Origin: Ascidia mentula
Taxonomy: Eukaryota > Chordata > Ascidiacea > Phlebobranchia > Ascidiidae
Assembly: GCA_947561715.1 (NCBI GenBank)
Contig: OX387205.1
Location: 4,159,001-4,223,000 of the forward strand
Length of the DNA stretch: 64,000 nucleotides
Reading direction: 5' to 3'
The notes beneath the pieces are model-generated. The model was not told where the DNA came from, made no database searches, and saw only the letters and a program-made list of their open reading frames with translations. Positions 22,307 to 35,954 of this stretch are shown piece by piece. The position numbers and the translations under genes were made by a program. Position 1 is the stretch's first letter. Each line of letters opens with the position of its first letter.

Positions 22307-23314
22307 TTTTTCACGCACACTGTTTCATTAGCCCCATCCAGCGGAACTTATAAGTCATAAACATCAACACTAGGGACGTAACGGAGCTTACGATAATTTG
22401 TATCATCTTCACTAACGGGCTTCCACAGGGAAGCGGGTTCCATTCAGGGGTGGGATGGTAATTTTTATGGTAACGGGGCTCTACGGTATGAAGAACACAG
22501 GTTATATGAGTAAAGAATGGACATCTTGCTTAAGTCACCTGCAGAGCTTCCGGGGTTCCGTTCAATCTCCCCGGCACTTTGCCTCTGCTTCCAACACAAA
22601 AAACTTGGGACATTGGAATTTTGTGTTGACCACAAATGACTTAACGGGAGGCTTTAAATAATATTTTTTTATTCGTTTTATCGGACAATAATTTATCCTC
22701 TGTCAATTGTTCTTGAATGGGCTTCATTGGCTTTCGCACCGTTTCATCTGTTAACCAGGGTGAATTTTGTGTGAAAATATGAAAAATGACTTAACGGGAG
22801 GATTTATACAACGGCGCTTCAACGCACAACCGTTTAAACAATATAATATACTCTATTCGCGGTTACGTTACATCAGACAATAACGCATCCGCTGTCAATT
22901 GTTCTTAAATGGGGTTAATTGGCTATCGCACCGTTTCCTCGTTTTGTGAAGGCGATTTGGCAAAGCAAGCTGTGTGTGGTTGGAGTCCACACGTTATCCG
23001 TATTATACAGTTTCTTGTTTGTTAAAATGCGAGACCAGTTTGGTAAAACGATTGTGGACTACTTTGGACTAGCGACTGCAAAATTGGGTATTGCGGAACC
23101 TTACAAGGTTTAATAAGAAGGTATTGGGGGTTGTATTACCATGAGCTACTATTTGGATTCAAGCAAAAAATGCTGAACTAGTCAGTTTAGCCTTGAGGGA
23201 TCTGTACTAACTAAAATAACCTTGCAGGGTTCAGGGACGAAAAAGTTGGAGAAACAAAAGCTTCAGGTTGTTCGTTGTTTAACTGGCAGAAAGTGCTGGC
23301 CTTTCAACTAAAAA

Positions 23315-23425
23315 ATTAAGCGTGTTTTCTATGTTGTGATATGCGCGTGGACTATTCTCAACATAAGTCCCATACATTGGATGATAATAGAAAAATATCA
23401 GCTTTTACAAGATTATAAAGAGTAC
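23315..23425 (+). pseudogene. Degenerate duplicate of exon 1, upstream of unit 6
   Basis: ATT-type relic, open for 37 codons, differing from the copy before unit 5 at a few positions (NISPIHW). Confidence 0.65.
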
Positions 23426-23932
23426 GCCTTTTATTTATTTACTAGCTATTTGCAAATCATAAGCTGGATAAGAAAACCCTGTTCATTTAATGGGTTTAGT
23501 TATTTTTACGCTACAAGACTGACGTCTCACATAACTTTATATGTTCTATTTTAAACCAGGGCGCAAGCGTCAGATTCGCGACAAAGTAACATACAAAGAT
23601 TGTAATTTTTTGCAGAAAAAGAAAAGCAATGACATTTCGGGCATTTAAGGATCAATTTACGGGTGAATTAAAAGCAAACGCGCACAAACACCCTGTTTTA
23701 ATTGTGGTTAAGTTAATACATTTATCGACAAACAAGTTGGGAAGCCTCTCTTTTTATAGGATCCCTGATGCTCATTTAACGCCAATCATCACGAAGTATA
23801 TTCGATGCGTGTATTGCACATGATTGGTTTGGTGAGACAAGCGCACGTAAGATACCTTGACCAAGCCTTTGATCAACTGTGCCTTTTGTTGAACTGATAG
23901 AATGTACAGGTGTTAAAGTTAAAGTAAAAAAA

Positions 23933-26696
23933 ATGAAACGTATTTCCTTCGTTCTGATATGCTGTGCTGGAACTTTGTTTCTCTGCAACTTCATGCACAA
24001 AACGATGATGGAGAAATACAAACGTCTTCATAGTTACTATGCGTGAGTATTTTTCACCCTAACCCAGACGTAAAGCCATATTGTTCCAGTTATAGATTAT
24101 ACTTTATACAATTTTATTTGATTAGTAGAAACCATGTTTGTATCAAAAATGCTTTCCCATACGCAACAAAAAAGCCAGAGCCAATATGCTAAACATAGTG
24201 GAGAAAACGTTTCGAACACTGCTGTATTCATCATCAGTGCTGTAAGGTAACTGAGTTGCACAGCACTGCATATTAGCTCTGGCTTTTCTATTCTGTGTAA
24301 TTTACTTCATGTTTTTCGCACCTAAATGCTTACCTGATCCAATGACAAGCTCTGTTTCATTTTGATATAGTCAGGCTTACCAAACCGTGCATATTTCTAA
24401 TATAAGGTTCACAGGCTTCGCAGCCAAGGCATTGCAGCCAAGCTGGATCAGCAACTTTTCCCGACAAGTCGGAGCGAGATCTGAAAAATCAAGCTCCCGG
24501 TATTTCTAATATATGTGCTATTTTTTACGAGCTGCATCCAGAAAATACAAATGTGCTTATCTTTAGAGCGGTGGAATCTAATAATTGACAATACCAACAT
24601 CACAAAACAAATTGTGTAGCTTCTCGTTCGTTGATTAAGACTGGAAACATCACATAACAACGCGTCTAACAACTAAGCAACTGCTTACAAACCTAGTAAT
24701 TCACTTCGGTAATGGTCAACACTGACCAATCACCACTATTCGACTTTTACTTTGCACACATCCCGAGGATGCCAAAAAACAACGTTTTTGAGTCCACTCG
24801 CGACCGATAGGTTTGTAGTAGGCGAAGGTTAAACACAAAAACATAAAAACAATTGTCCTGTTTTTTTTAGAACTGCCAAAGAACCCACAGCCAAGCTTGT
24901 GATCTTGCTGGCTCAGACGCGTTCCGGATCAAGCTTTCTCGGGGAGATATTCAACCAGAATCGCGAGGTTGCATACTTCTACGAACCACTTTATCCGTTT
25001 GGTGATTGCCCGCGAACTACAAACAACAGCATGGAAAATGAAGTTCTTGCGTATTTCCACAATGTACTTCGATACGACTTTAACGCAACCAGAGAACTGT
25101 ACAGAAGAGCGTTCGAACAGCCGACAAAAAAGAAGGCGGAGAATGGGTGAGGCCGATGGTAAATAATGATTTGTAAATGTGACACCATACATACTGAGGT
25201 AAATATTCGCTCTCATTTCTGAACCAAGTGCAACTTATTAACTATTTGTATGGCGAATATTAGTATTATCTTGGAAAAAGATGAAGCTTTTATCATATAA
25301 CAAGGTATTTTATGTCGTGTTTTGTCGCATGATGAAACAACACAGGGACATAATAACACATCTTCTGTGAAAATCAGCTATCGCGATTTTGGACCTTTTC
25401 GGCCAAACAAGTTTCTATTTTAAGACGAATCATTTATTACTTCAAAAACGAACGTCATATATTCCAGATGTCTACGAACAGGAGTGTGTTTTTCTAACTG
25501 TGGCAAGTGTGCTGGCTTCATTCATCGCAATAAGAGTGTGTGTAGTCCAACTAATTCAAACAAGTGTAGCACCGAGACCTTTCTTCAAAACGTGACCAAT
25601 CTATCGAGGGCAGCTAAGCTGATAGCATTCAAGGTGGGAGTTTAGCATTGCATTCCTGTAAAATGTTACTACTGTATTTTGTATTTGTACATAGGTTTGC
25701 TACTTATGCGATATCAGCTGGATTGAAACCCTTCTCAAAAACCAAGACTATGATATTAAGATTGTTCATTTGGTTCGTGATCCACGAGCTATAATAAACT
25801 CCAAAATTAACTACAAGGACAACCCAAAAACTATTGAAGACAATAAAGCAAGGTGTGTGTCACCTTTTTTCTCATATCGTTAGAATTGTGTTGTTATAAA
25901 AATCAAACCGTAATGTTTAAAATGGCAAAAATGTAACTCCATACAATTTAGAATTTGGTCTTTACTTCGCATGGTTTTACATGTTACATATGTTTACGTG
26001 TTGTGTACTGTTCAAAGTAGTATAACTATGTATGATAAATTTAGGTGCAGGATACTTAAGCGTGTAACACTTCGAATAAGAATGCCAGTTCTTGGAATTT
26101 GCTGATTAGCATTTTATTATTGCAATTCGCATGTGAACAAACCGCTTCGTTTTAAACTTAAGCTAATTAAATATGGCGGAATCATCAGCTGGTGCTAAGT
26201 GCAACACTTTATTGGTTTGGCTTACATTCTGCCGGGTTGCATTTGGTTAAAATTCATGTCAACAGTTTTTGTGAATTTTGCTTTCAGCAAACTTACCACA
26301 GTAACATGTCAGCATGTGGAGACGATGACAAAATATGCCGACGAGAATTTAGTTGGCAGCAAACATTACCTTCGGGTAAGACATGAAGATTTTTCTCTGC
26401 ATCCAATAGAAAGCACGGAGCGAATTTACAAATTTGTTGGTCTTCAAATGGCTGAAAACGTCCGCCATTGGCTCTTGAAAGCAACATCGTCGAAAAACGA
26501 CAAAAGCCTTTCAAAGAAAAGTATGTTTGGCACCAAGAGAGATTCTTCCGAGGTTGTAGTGAGCTGGAGAAAGCAGTTGCTCCTGAAGCAAATCAAGTTG
26601 GTTCAGCAGCATTGTCATTCCTACATGTTGAGCTCCAACTATGCGGAATTTGAAGACGAAGCGTCCGCTCGTAATCTAAATGTTACAAGTTTTTGA
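23933..26696 (+). CDS. Carbohydrate 6-O-sulfotransferase, C6ST-like, unit 6
   Basis: Exons: 23933-24042, 24871-25146, 25468-25633, 25695-25852, 26288-26696; introns 828, 321, 61 and 435 bp; 372 aa with intact PAPS loops. Exons 2-4 are almost identical to unit 8, 9258 bp downstream, including the PTKKKAENG end of exon 2. Exon 5 instead has the type A tail NLNVTSF and a type A flank, matching unit 7. This copy is therefore a clear chimera whose switch lies in or near intron 4 to exon 5. Confidence 0.88.
24405..24500. mobile_element. 96-bp insertion in intron 1 of unit 6
   Basis: Identical in position and flanking TATTTCTAATATA repeats to the insert in unit 5. Confidence 0.65.
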
Positions 26697-26774
26697 TATT
26701 ATGCGCTTGACCAAAGCTGCTAATCACTAGCCCCGACACAAAAGTTCTTTAGTTGCTTCCACGCACACTGGAAG

Positions 26775-27022
26775 ATACTATTACACCGGGTCGCAAAGTT
26801 TTTTCCAAACTTAATCCACATATCAGCCTATGTAACATCGATATCTGTGCGAATTTTAAAGCTACGATTTCGGGTAGTATTTCAACTCAAATATATAACC
26901 AAAAATAACAGGTAGTTGCCCTGTTCACATGTAACCATTAAAATTCGATCAGATTTGAATTCTACATAGACTTATATGTGGATCAGGCTTGACAAAAACT
27001 TTGTGACCCGGTGAAGTAGTAT
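26775..27022 (+). mobile_element. Foldback MITE, full-length copy after unit 6
   Basis: Same element and offset as after units 1 and 3; arms ACACCGGGTCGCAAAG and CTTTGTGACCCGGTG. Confidence 0.7.
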
Positions 27023-28020
27023 TTTTCACGCACAATGTTTCATTAGCCCTATCCAGCGGAACTTATAAGTAATAAACATCAACACTAAAGGCGTAACGGA
27101 GCTCACGATAATTTGTATCATCTTCACAACCGGGCTTTCACAGGGAAACGGGTTCCATTCAGGGGAGGGATGGTAATTTTTTATGGTGCCGAGACGCTAC
27201 GGTATGAATAACACAGATTACATGAGTAAAGAATGGACATCTTGCTTAAGTCACCTGCAGAGTTTCCGGAGTTCCGCTCAATCTCCCCAGAACTTTACCT
27301 CTGCTTCCGAAACAAAAAAATTGGGACATTGCAATTCTCATGTTTTTACCACAAATGACTTAACGGGAGGATTTAAATAATATTTTTTTATTCGTTTTAT
27401 CGGACAATAACATATCCGCTGTCAATTGCTCTTGAATGGGGTTCAATGGCTTTCGCACCGTTTCATCTGTTAACCAGGGTGAATTTTGTATGAAAATATC
27501 ACAAATGACTTAACGGGAGGATTTATTCAACGGCGCTTTAACACACAACCGTTTAAACAATATAATATACTCCATTCGCGGTTACGTTATCAGACAATAA
27601 CACATCCGCTGTCAATTGTTCTTGTGTGGTTCATTGGCTGTCGCACCGTTTCCTCGTTCTAAGATAACCATTTGGCAAACAAGCTCTATCTGGTTGGAGT
27701 CCACATGTTATCCGTATTATACAGTTTCTTGTTTGTTAAAGTTCGAGTTCAGTTTGGTGAAACCATTGTGGACTATAGCGACTGCAAAATTGGGTATTGC
27801 GGAACCTTACCAGGTTTAATAAGAACCTATAGGGGGGTTGTATTACCATGAGTTAGTATTTGGATTCAAGCAAAGAATGCTGAACTAGTCATTTTAGCCT
27901 TGAGGGATCTGTACTAACTAAAATAACCTTGCAGGGTCCACGGAGGACAAAGTTTGAGTAACAACAGCTTAGGTTGCCTATTGTTTAACTGACATCAAGC
28001 GCTGGCTTTTTTACTAAAAA

Positions 28021-28131
28021 ACGAAGCGTTTTTTCTTTGCTCTGGTATGCTCTGGAACTGTTCTCAACATAAGTCTTATACATTGGAGGAAAATAGAAAA
28101 ATATCAGCTTTTACATAATTATAAAGAGTAC
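28021..28131 (+). pseudogene. Degenerate duplicate of exon 1, upstream of unit 7
   Basis: ACG-type relic with CSGT in place of CAGT; frame open for 37 codons, no ATG, no donor. Confidence 0.65.
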
Positions 28132-28769
28132 GTGTTTTATTTATTTGCTAGCTAATTGCAAATCAAAAGCTGGATAAGAAAAACCTGTTCCTTTGAGTGG
28201 GTTTAGGTACTATTACGCCACAAGACTGACGTCTCACATAACTTTACATGGTCTATTTTAAACCAGGGCGCAAGCGTCAGATACGCATCAAAGTGACACA
28301 CAAAGATTGTAATTTTTTACAGAAAAAGAAAAGCAATGATATATCGGGCATTTTACAACAGGATCAATTTACGAGTGAGTTAAAGCACATGCGCGCAAAT
28401 ACTGTGTTTTAATCGTGGTTGAGTTAATACATTTATTGACCAACAAGGTGCGGGGCCTCTCCTTTTATAGGATTTCTGTTGCTCATTTAAACTTAATCAT
28501 AGCGAAGTATATGCAATGCGTGTATTGCACATGATTGGCTTGTACCAAATTGATTGTTTTATGAAGGCGGTTTGGTAAGCGAGCTTATGTGGCACTGGGT
28601 GCTGGCTACTTTGCATCTGACTGCCTTCTTTCCCTTATTTTCTATTGATTGAAGTGAGAAACAGTTTGGTGAGACAAGCGTACGTAAGATACCTTGACCA
28701 AGCCTTTGATCAACTGTGCCTTTTGTTGAACTGATAGAATGTACAGGTGTTAAAGTTAAAGTTAGGAAA

Positions 28770-31121
28770 ATGAAACGTATTTCCTTCGTTCTGTTATGCT
28801 GTGCTGGAACTTTGTTTCTCAGCAACTTCATGCACAAAACGATGATGGAGAAATACAAACGTCTTCATAGTTACTATGCGTGAGTATTTTTCACCCTAAC
28901 CCAGACGTAAAGCCATATTGTTCCAGTTATAGATTATACTTTATACAATTTTATTTGATTAGTAGAAACCATGTTTCTATCAGAAATGCTTTTCCATACG
29001 CAACAGAAAAGCCATAGCCAATATGCTAAGCATTGTAGAGAAAACCCTTCGAACACTGTTGTGCTCTGTTTTATTTTAATAAGGCCTGCGTATTTCTAAT
29101 ATATGTGCTATTTTTTACCAGCTGTATCTCAGAAAATACAAATGTGCATATTTTTAGATCGGTGGACTCAAATAATTGACAATACCCCAACACATAACAA
29201 ATTGTGTAGCTTCTAGTTTGTTGCTTAAGGCTGGCAACATCACATAACAACGCGTCAAACAACTAAGCAACTGCTTACAAACCTAGGAATTAACTTCGGT
29301 AATGGTCAACACAGACCAATTAAGACTTTTCGATTTTTTTAATTTGCACACATTCCGAGGATGCCAAAAAACAACGTTTTTGAGTCCACTCGCGACCGAT
29401 AAGTTTGTAGTAGGCGAAGGTTAAACACAAAAACATAAAAACAATTGTCCTGTTTTTTTTAGAACTGCCAAAGAACCCACAGCCAAGCTTGTGATCTTGT
29501 TGGCCCAGACGCGTTCCGGGTCAAGCTTTCTTGGGGAGATATTCAACCAGAATCGTGAGGTTGCATACTTCTACGAACCACTTTATCCGTTTGGTGATTG
29601 CCCGCGAACTACAAACAACAGCATGGAAAATGAGGTTCTTGCGTATTTCCACAATGTACTTCGATACGACTTTAACGCAACCAAAGAACTGTACAGAAGA
29701 GCGTTCGAACAGCCGACAAGAAAGAAGGTGGAGAATGGGTGAGGGCGATGGTAAATAATGATTTGTAAATGAGATAAGACGCATACTGAAAATACACTCG
29801 CTCATATAAAAACGAAAAAGAGAAAGCTTTTATCATACAATGACGAATCGTGCATTAGTTTCAAAACAGAAATGTCTAATATTCCAGATGTCTACGAACA
29901 GGAGTGTGTTTTTCTGACTGTGGCAAGTGTGCTGGCTTCATTCATCGCAATAAGAGTGTGTGTCGTCCAACTAATTCAAACAAGTGTAGCGCCGAGACAT
30001 TTCTTCAAAATGTGACCAATCTATCAAGGGCAGCTAAGCTGATAGCATTCAAGGTAGGTGGGAGATTATAATTGCGTTTCTGAAAAATGTTACTACTGTA
30101 TTCTATATGTACATAGGTTTGCTACTTATGCGATATTAGCTGGATTGAAACCCTTCTCAAAAACCAAGACTATGATATTAAGATTGTTCATTTGGTTCGT
30201 GATCCACGAGCCATAGTAAACTCCAAAATTAACTACAAGGACAACCCAAACACTATTGAAGACAATAAAGCAAGGTTAGTGTCACCTTTTTTCTCATATC
30301 GTTAGAATTGTGTTGTTATAAAAATCAAATCGTAATGTGTAAAATGGCAAAAATTTAACTCCATACAATTTAGAATTTGGTCTTTACTTCCCATGGTTTT
30401 ACATGTTACATATATTTACGTGTTGTGTACTGTTCAAAGTAGTATAACTTTGGAATGATAAATTTAGGTGCAGGATACTTGAGCGTGTAACACTTCGAAT
30501 AAGAATGACAGTTCCGGGAAATTGCTGATTAGCATTTTATTATTTTGCAATTCGCATGTGAACAAACCGCTTCGTTTTAAACTTAAGCTAATTAAATATG
30601 GCGGAATCATCAGCTGGTGCTAAGTGAAACACTTAATTGGTTCGGCTTACATTCTGCCGGGTTGTATTTGGTTAAAATTCATGTCAACAGTTTTTGTGAA
30701 TTTTGCTTTCAGCAAACTTACCACAGTAACATGTCAGCATGTGGAGACGATGACAAAATATGCTGACGAGAATTTAGTTGGCAGCAAACATTACCTTCGG
30801 GTAAGACACGAAGATTTTTCTCTGCATCCGATAGAAGGCACGGAGCGAATTTACAAATTTGTTGGTCTGCAAATGGCTGAAAACGTTCGCCAATGGCTCT
30901 TGAAAGCAACATCGTCGAAAAACGACAAAAGCCTTTCAAAGAAAAGTATGTTTGGCACCAAGAGAGATTCTTCCGAGGTTGTAGTGAGCTGGAGAAAGCA
31001 GTTGCTCCTGAAGCAAATCAAGTTGGTTCAGCAGCATTGTCATTCCTACATGTTGAGCTCCAACTATGCGGAATTTGAAGACGAAGCGTCCGCTCGTAAT
31101 CTAAATGTTACAAGTTTTTGA
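28770..31121 (+). CDS. Carbohydrate 6-O-sulfotransferase, C6ST-like, unit 7
   Basis: Exons: 28770-28879, 29463-29738, 29888-30053, 30117-30274, 30713-31121; introns 583, 149, 63 and 438 bp; 372 aa. The anchor exon has VLLCC where the others have VLICC, exon 2 has NATKELY and KKVENG, and exon 3 has RPTNSNKCSAE. Exon 4 ends at GTTAGT, a weaker donor than in the other units. Short introns 1 and 2 combine with the long intron 4 and a type A tail, a combination found in no other copy. Confidence 0.87.
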
Positions 31122-31199
31122 TATTATGCGCTTGACCAAAGCTGCTAATCACTAGCCCCGACACAAAAGTTCTTTAGTTGCTTCCACGCACACTGGAAG

Positions 31200-31447
31200 A
31201 TACTATTACACCGGGTCGCAAAGTTTTTTCCAAACTTAATCCACATATCAGCCTATGTAACATCGATATCTGTGCGAATTTTAAAGCTACGATTTCGGGT
31301 AGTATTTCAACTCAAATATATAACCAAAAATAACAGGTAGTTGCCCTGTTCACATGTAACCATTAAAATTCGATCAGATTTGAATTCTACATAGACTTAT
31401 ATGTGGATCAGGCTTGACAAAAACTTTGTGACCCGGTGAAGTAGTAT
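31200..31447 (+). mobile_element. Foldback MITE, full-length copy after unit 7
   Basis: Same element and offset as after unit 6, copied with the 4.4-kb block. Confidence 0.7.
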
Positions 31448-32442
31448 TTTTCACGCACAATGTTTCATTAGCCCTATCCAGCGGAACTTATAAGTAATAA
31501 ACATCAACACTAACGGCGTAACGGAGCTCACGATAATTTGTATCATCTTCACAACCGGGCTTTCACAGGGAAACGGGTTCCATTCAGGGGAGGGATGGTA
31601 ATTTTTTATGGTGCCGAGACGCTACGGTATGAATAACACAGATTACATGAGTAAAGAATGGACATCTTGCTTAAGTCACCTGCAGAGTTTCCGGAGTTCC
31701 GCTCAATCTCCCCAGAACTTTACCTCTGCTTCCGAAACAAAAAAATTGGGACATTGCAATTCTGTTTTTACCACAAATGACTTAACGGGAGGATTTAAAT
31801 AATATTTTTTTATTCGTTTTATCGGACAATAACATATCCGCTGTCAATTGCTCTTGAATGGGGTTCAATGGCTTTCGCACCGTTTCATCTGTTAACCAGG
31901 GTGAATTTTGTATGAAAATATCACAAATGACTTAACGGGAGGATTTATTCAACGGCGCTTTAACACACAACAGTTTAAACAATATAATATACTCCATTCG
32001 CGGTTACGTTATCAGACAATAACACATCCGCTGTCAATTGTTCTTGTGTGGTTCATTGGCTGTCGCACCGTTTCCTCGTTCTAAGATAACCATTTGGCAA
32101 ACAAGCTCTATCTGGTTGGAGTCCACATGTTATCCGTATTATACAGTTTCTTGTTTGTTAAAGTTCGAGTTCAGTTTGGTGAAACCATTGTGGACTATAA
32201 CGACTGCAAAATTGGGTATTGCGGAACCTTACCAGGTTTAATAAGAACCTATAGGGGGGTTGTATTACCATGAGTTAGTATTTGGATTCAAGCAAAGAAT
32301 GCTGAACTAGTCATTTTAGCCTTGAGGGATCTGTACTAACTAAAATAACCTTGCAGGGTCCACGGAGGACAAAGTTTGAGTAACAACAGCTTAGGTTGCC
32401 TATTGTTTAACTGACATCAAGCGCTGGCTTTTTTACTAAAAA

Positions 32443-32553
32443 ACGAAGCGTTTTTTCTTTGCTCTGGTATGCTCTGGAACTGTTCTCAACATAAGTCTTA
32501 TACATTGGAGGAAAATAGAAAAATATCAGCTTTTACATGATTATAAAGAGTAC
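32443..32553 (+). pseudogene. Degenerate duplicate of exon 1, upstream of unit 8
   Basis: ACG-type relic, nearly identical to that before unit 7. Confidence 0.65.
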
Positions 32554-33191
32554 GTGTTTTATTTATTTGCTAGCTAATTGCAAATCAAAAGCTGGATAAG
32601 AAAAACCTGTTCCTTTGAGTGGGTTTAGGTACTATTACGCCACAAGACTGACGTCTCACATAACTTTACATGGTCTATTTTAAACCAGGGCGCAAGCGTC
32701 AGATACGCATCAAAGTGACACACAAAGATTGTAATTTTTTACAGAAAAAGAAAAGCAATGATATATCGGGCATTTTACAACAGGATCAATTTACGAGTGA
32801 GTTAAAGCACATGCGCGCAAATACTGTGTTTTAATCGTGGTTGAGTTAATACATTTATTGACCAACAAGGTGCGGGGCCTCTCCTTTTATAGGATTTCTG
32901 TTGCTCATTTAAACTTAATCATAGCGAAGTATATGCAATGCGTGTATTGCACATGATTGGCTTGTACCAAATTGATTGTTTTATGAAGGCGGTTTGGTAA
33001 GCGAGCTTATGTGGCACTGGGTGCTGGCTACTTTGCATCTGACTGCCTTCTTTCCCTTATTTTCTATTGATTGAAGTGAGAAACAGTTTGGTGAGACAAG
33101 CGTACGTAAGATAACTTGACCAAGCCTTTGATCAACTGTGCCTTTTGTTGAACTGATAGAATGTACAGGTGTTAAAGTTAAAGTTAGGAAA

Positions 33192-35954
33192 ATGAAACGT
33201 ATTTCCTTCGTTCTGATATGCTGTGCTGGAACTTTGTTTCTCAGCAACTTCATGCACAAAACGATGATGGAGAAATACAAACGTCTTCATAGTTACTATG
33301 CGTGAGTATTTTTCACCCTAACCCAGACGTAAAGCCATATTGTTCCAGTTATAGATTATACCTTATACAATTTTATTTGATTAGTAGAAACCATGTTTGT
33401 ATCAAAAATGCTTTCCCATACGCAACAAAAAAGCCAGAGCCAATATGCTAAACATAGTGGAGAAAACGTTTCGAACACTGCTGTATTCATCATCAGTGCT
33501 GTAAGGTAACTGAGTTGCACAGCACTGCATATTAGCTCTGGCTTTTCTATTCTGTGTAATTTACTTCATGTTTTTCGCACCTAAATGCTTACCTGATCCA
33601 ATGACAAGCTCTATTTCATTTTGATATAGTCAGGCTTACCAAACCGTGCATATTTCTAATATAAGGTTCACAGGCTTCGCAGCCAAGGCATTGCAGCCAA
33701 GCTGGATCAGCAACTTTTCCCGACAAGTCGGAGCGAGATCTGAAAAATCAAGCTCCCGGTATTTCTAATATATGTGCTATTTTTTACGAGCTGCATCCAG
33801 AAAATACAAATGTGCTTATCTTTAGAGCGGTGGAATCTAATAATTGACAATACCCTATCACAAAACAAATTGTGTAGCTTCTCGTTCGTTGATTAAGACT
33901 GGAAACATCACATAACAACGCGTCTAACAACTAAGCAACTGCTTACAAACCTAGTAATTCACTTCGGTAATGGTCAACACTGACCAATCACCACTTTTCG
34001 ACTTTTACTATGCACACATCCCGAGGATGCCAAAAAACAACGTTTTTGAGTCCACTCGCGACCGATAAGTTTGTAGTAGGCGAAGGTTAAACACAAAAAC
34101 ATAAAAACAATTGTCCTGTTTTTTTTAGAACTGCCAAAGAACCCACAGCCAAGCTTGTGATCTTGTTGGCCCAGACGCGTTCCGGGTCAAGCTTTCTCGG
34201 GGAGATATTCAACCAGAATCGCGAGGTTGCATACTTCTACGAACCACTTTATCCGTTTGGTGATTGCCCGCGAACTACAAACAACAGCATGGAAAATGAA
34301 GTTCTTGCGTATTTCCACAATGTACTTCGATACGACTTTAACGCAACCAGAGAACTGTACAGAAGAGCGTTCGAACAGCCGACAAAAAAGAAGGCGGAGA
34401 ATGGGTGAGGCCGATGGTAAATAATGATTTGTAAATGTGACACCATACATACTGAGGTAAATATTCGCTCTCATTTCTGAACCAAGTGCAACTTATTAAC
34501 TATTTGTATGGCGAATATTAGTATTATCTTGGAAAAAGATGAAGCTTTTATCATATAACAAGGTATTTTATGTCGTGTTTTGTCGCATGATGAAACAACA
34601 CAGGGACATAATAACACATCTTCTGTGAAAATCAGCTATCGCGATTTTGGACCTTTTCGGCCAAACAAGTTTCTATTTTAAGACGAATCATTTATTACTT
34701 CAAAAACGAACGTCATATATTCCAGATGTCTACGAACAGGAGTGTGTTTTTCTAACTGTGGCAAGTGTGCTGGCTTCATTCATCGCAATAAGAGTGTGTG
34801 TAGTCCAACTAATTCAAACAAGTGTAGCACCGAGACCTTTCTTCAAAACGTGACCAATCTATCGAGGGCAGCTAAGCTGATAGCATTCAAGGTGGGAGTT
34901 TAGCATTGCATTCCTGTAAAATGTTACTACTGTATTTTGTATTTGTACATAGGTTTGCTACTTATGCGATATCAGCTGGATTGAAACCCTTCTCAAAAAC
35001 CAAGACTATGATATTAAGATTGTTCATTTGGTTCGTGATCCACGAGCTATAATAAACTCCAAAATTAACTACAAGGACAACCCAAAAACTATTGAAGACA
35101 ATAAAGCAAGGTGTGTGTCACCTTTTTTCTCATATCGTTAGAATTGTGTTGTTATAAAAATCAAATCGTAATGTTTAAAATGGCAAAAATGTAACTCCAT
35201 ACAATTTAGAATTTGGTCTTTACTTCCCATGGTTTTACATGTTACATATGTTTACGTGTTGTGTACTGTTCAAAGTAGTATAACTATGTATGATAAATTT
35301 AGGTGCAGGATACTTAAGCGTGTAACACTTCGAATAAGAATGCCAGTTCTTGGAATTTGCTGATTAGCATTTTATTATTGCAATTCGCATGTGAACAAAC
35401 CGCTTCGTTTTAAACTTAAGCTAATTAAATATGGCGGAATCATCAGCTGGTGCTAAGTGCAACACTTTATTGGTTTGGCTTACATTCTGCCGGGTTGCAT
35501 TTGGTTAAAATTCATGTCAACAGTTTTTGTGAATTTTGCTTTCAGCAAACTTACCACAGTAACATGTCAGCATGTGGAGACGATGACAAAATATGCCGAC
35601 GAGAATTTAGTTGGCAGCAAACATTACCTTCGGGTAAGACACGAAGATTTTTCTCTGCATCCGATAGAAAGCACGGAGCGAATTTACAAATTTGTTGGTC
35701 TGCAAATGGCTGAAAACGTCCGCCGTTGGCTTTTGGAAGCAACATCGTCGAAAAACGATAAAAGCCTTTCAAAGAAAAGTATGTTTGGTACAAGGAGAGA
35801 TTCTTCCGAGGTTGTGGTGAGCTGGAGAAAGCAGTTGCTCCTGAAGCAAATCAAGTTGGTTCAGCAGCATTGTCATTCCTACATGTTGAGCTCAAACTAT
35901 GCGGAATTTGAGGACGAAGCGTCCGCTCGTGACCTTAGTATAACAAGTTTTTGA
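33192..35954 (+). CDS. Carbohydrate 6-O-sulfotransferase, C6ST-like, unit 8 (last in array)
   Basis: Exons: 33192-33301, 34129-34404, 34726-34891, 34953-35110, 35546-35954; introns 827, 321, 61 and 435 bp; 372 aa. Catalytic loops are intact (RAIINS as in units 5 and 6), and NVRRW replaces NVRHW or NVRQW of the others. The tail is DLSITSF. The 3' flank is type B but more diverged than in units 2, 4 and 5 and not followed by an exon-5 relic; it runs into single-copy DNA after about 36668. That makes this copy the right-hand border of the array. Confidence 0.88.
33664..33759. mobile_element. 96-bp insertion in intron 1 of unit 8
   Basis: Same insert and flanking TATTTCTAATATA repeats as in units 5 and 6. 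Confidence 0.65.

Larger units (their letters stand above)
21342..23932. other. Spacer between units 5 and 6 (type B)
   Basis: Same order as after unit 2: type B flank, exon-5 tail relic, MITE right end, 68-codon frame at 22455-22661, direct repeats, ATT-type relic exon 1 and the 64-codon frame at 23629-23823. No functional gene recognised. Confidence 0.6.
26697..28769. other. Spacer between units 6 and 7 (type A)
   Basis: Full MITE, 68-codon-like frame at 27183-27380 with a 3-bp insertion, direct repeats and ACG-type relic exon 1. Almost identical to the next spacer, about 4.42 kb downstream. No functional gene recognised. Confidence 0.6.
31122..33191. other. Spacer between units 7 and 8 (type A)
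   Basis: Near-identical repeat of the preceding spacer, with MITE, 68-codon-like frame at 31608-31802, direct repeats and relic exon 1. No functional gene recognised. Confidence 0.6.
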
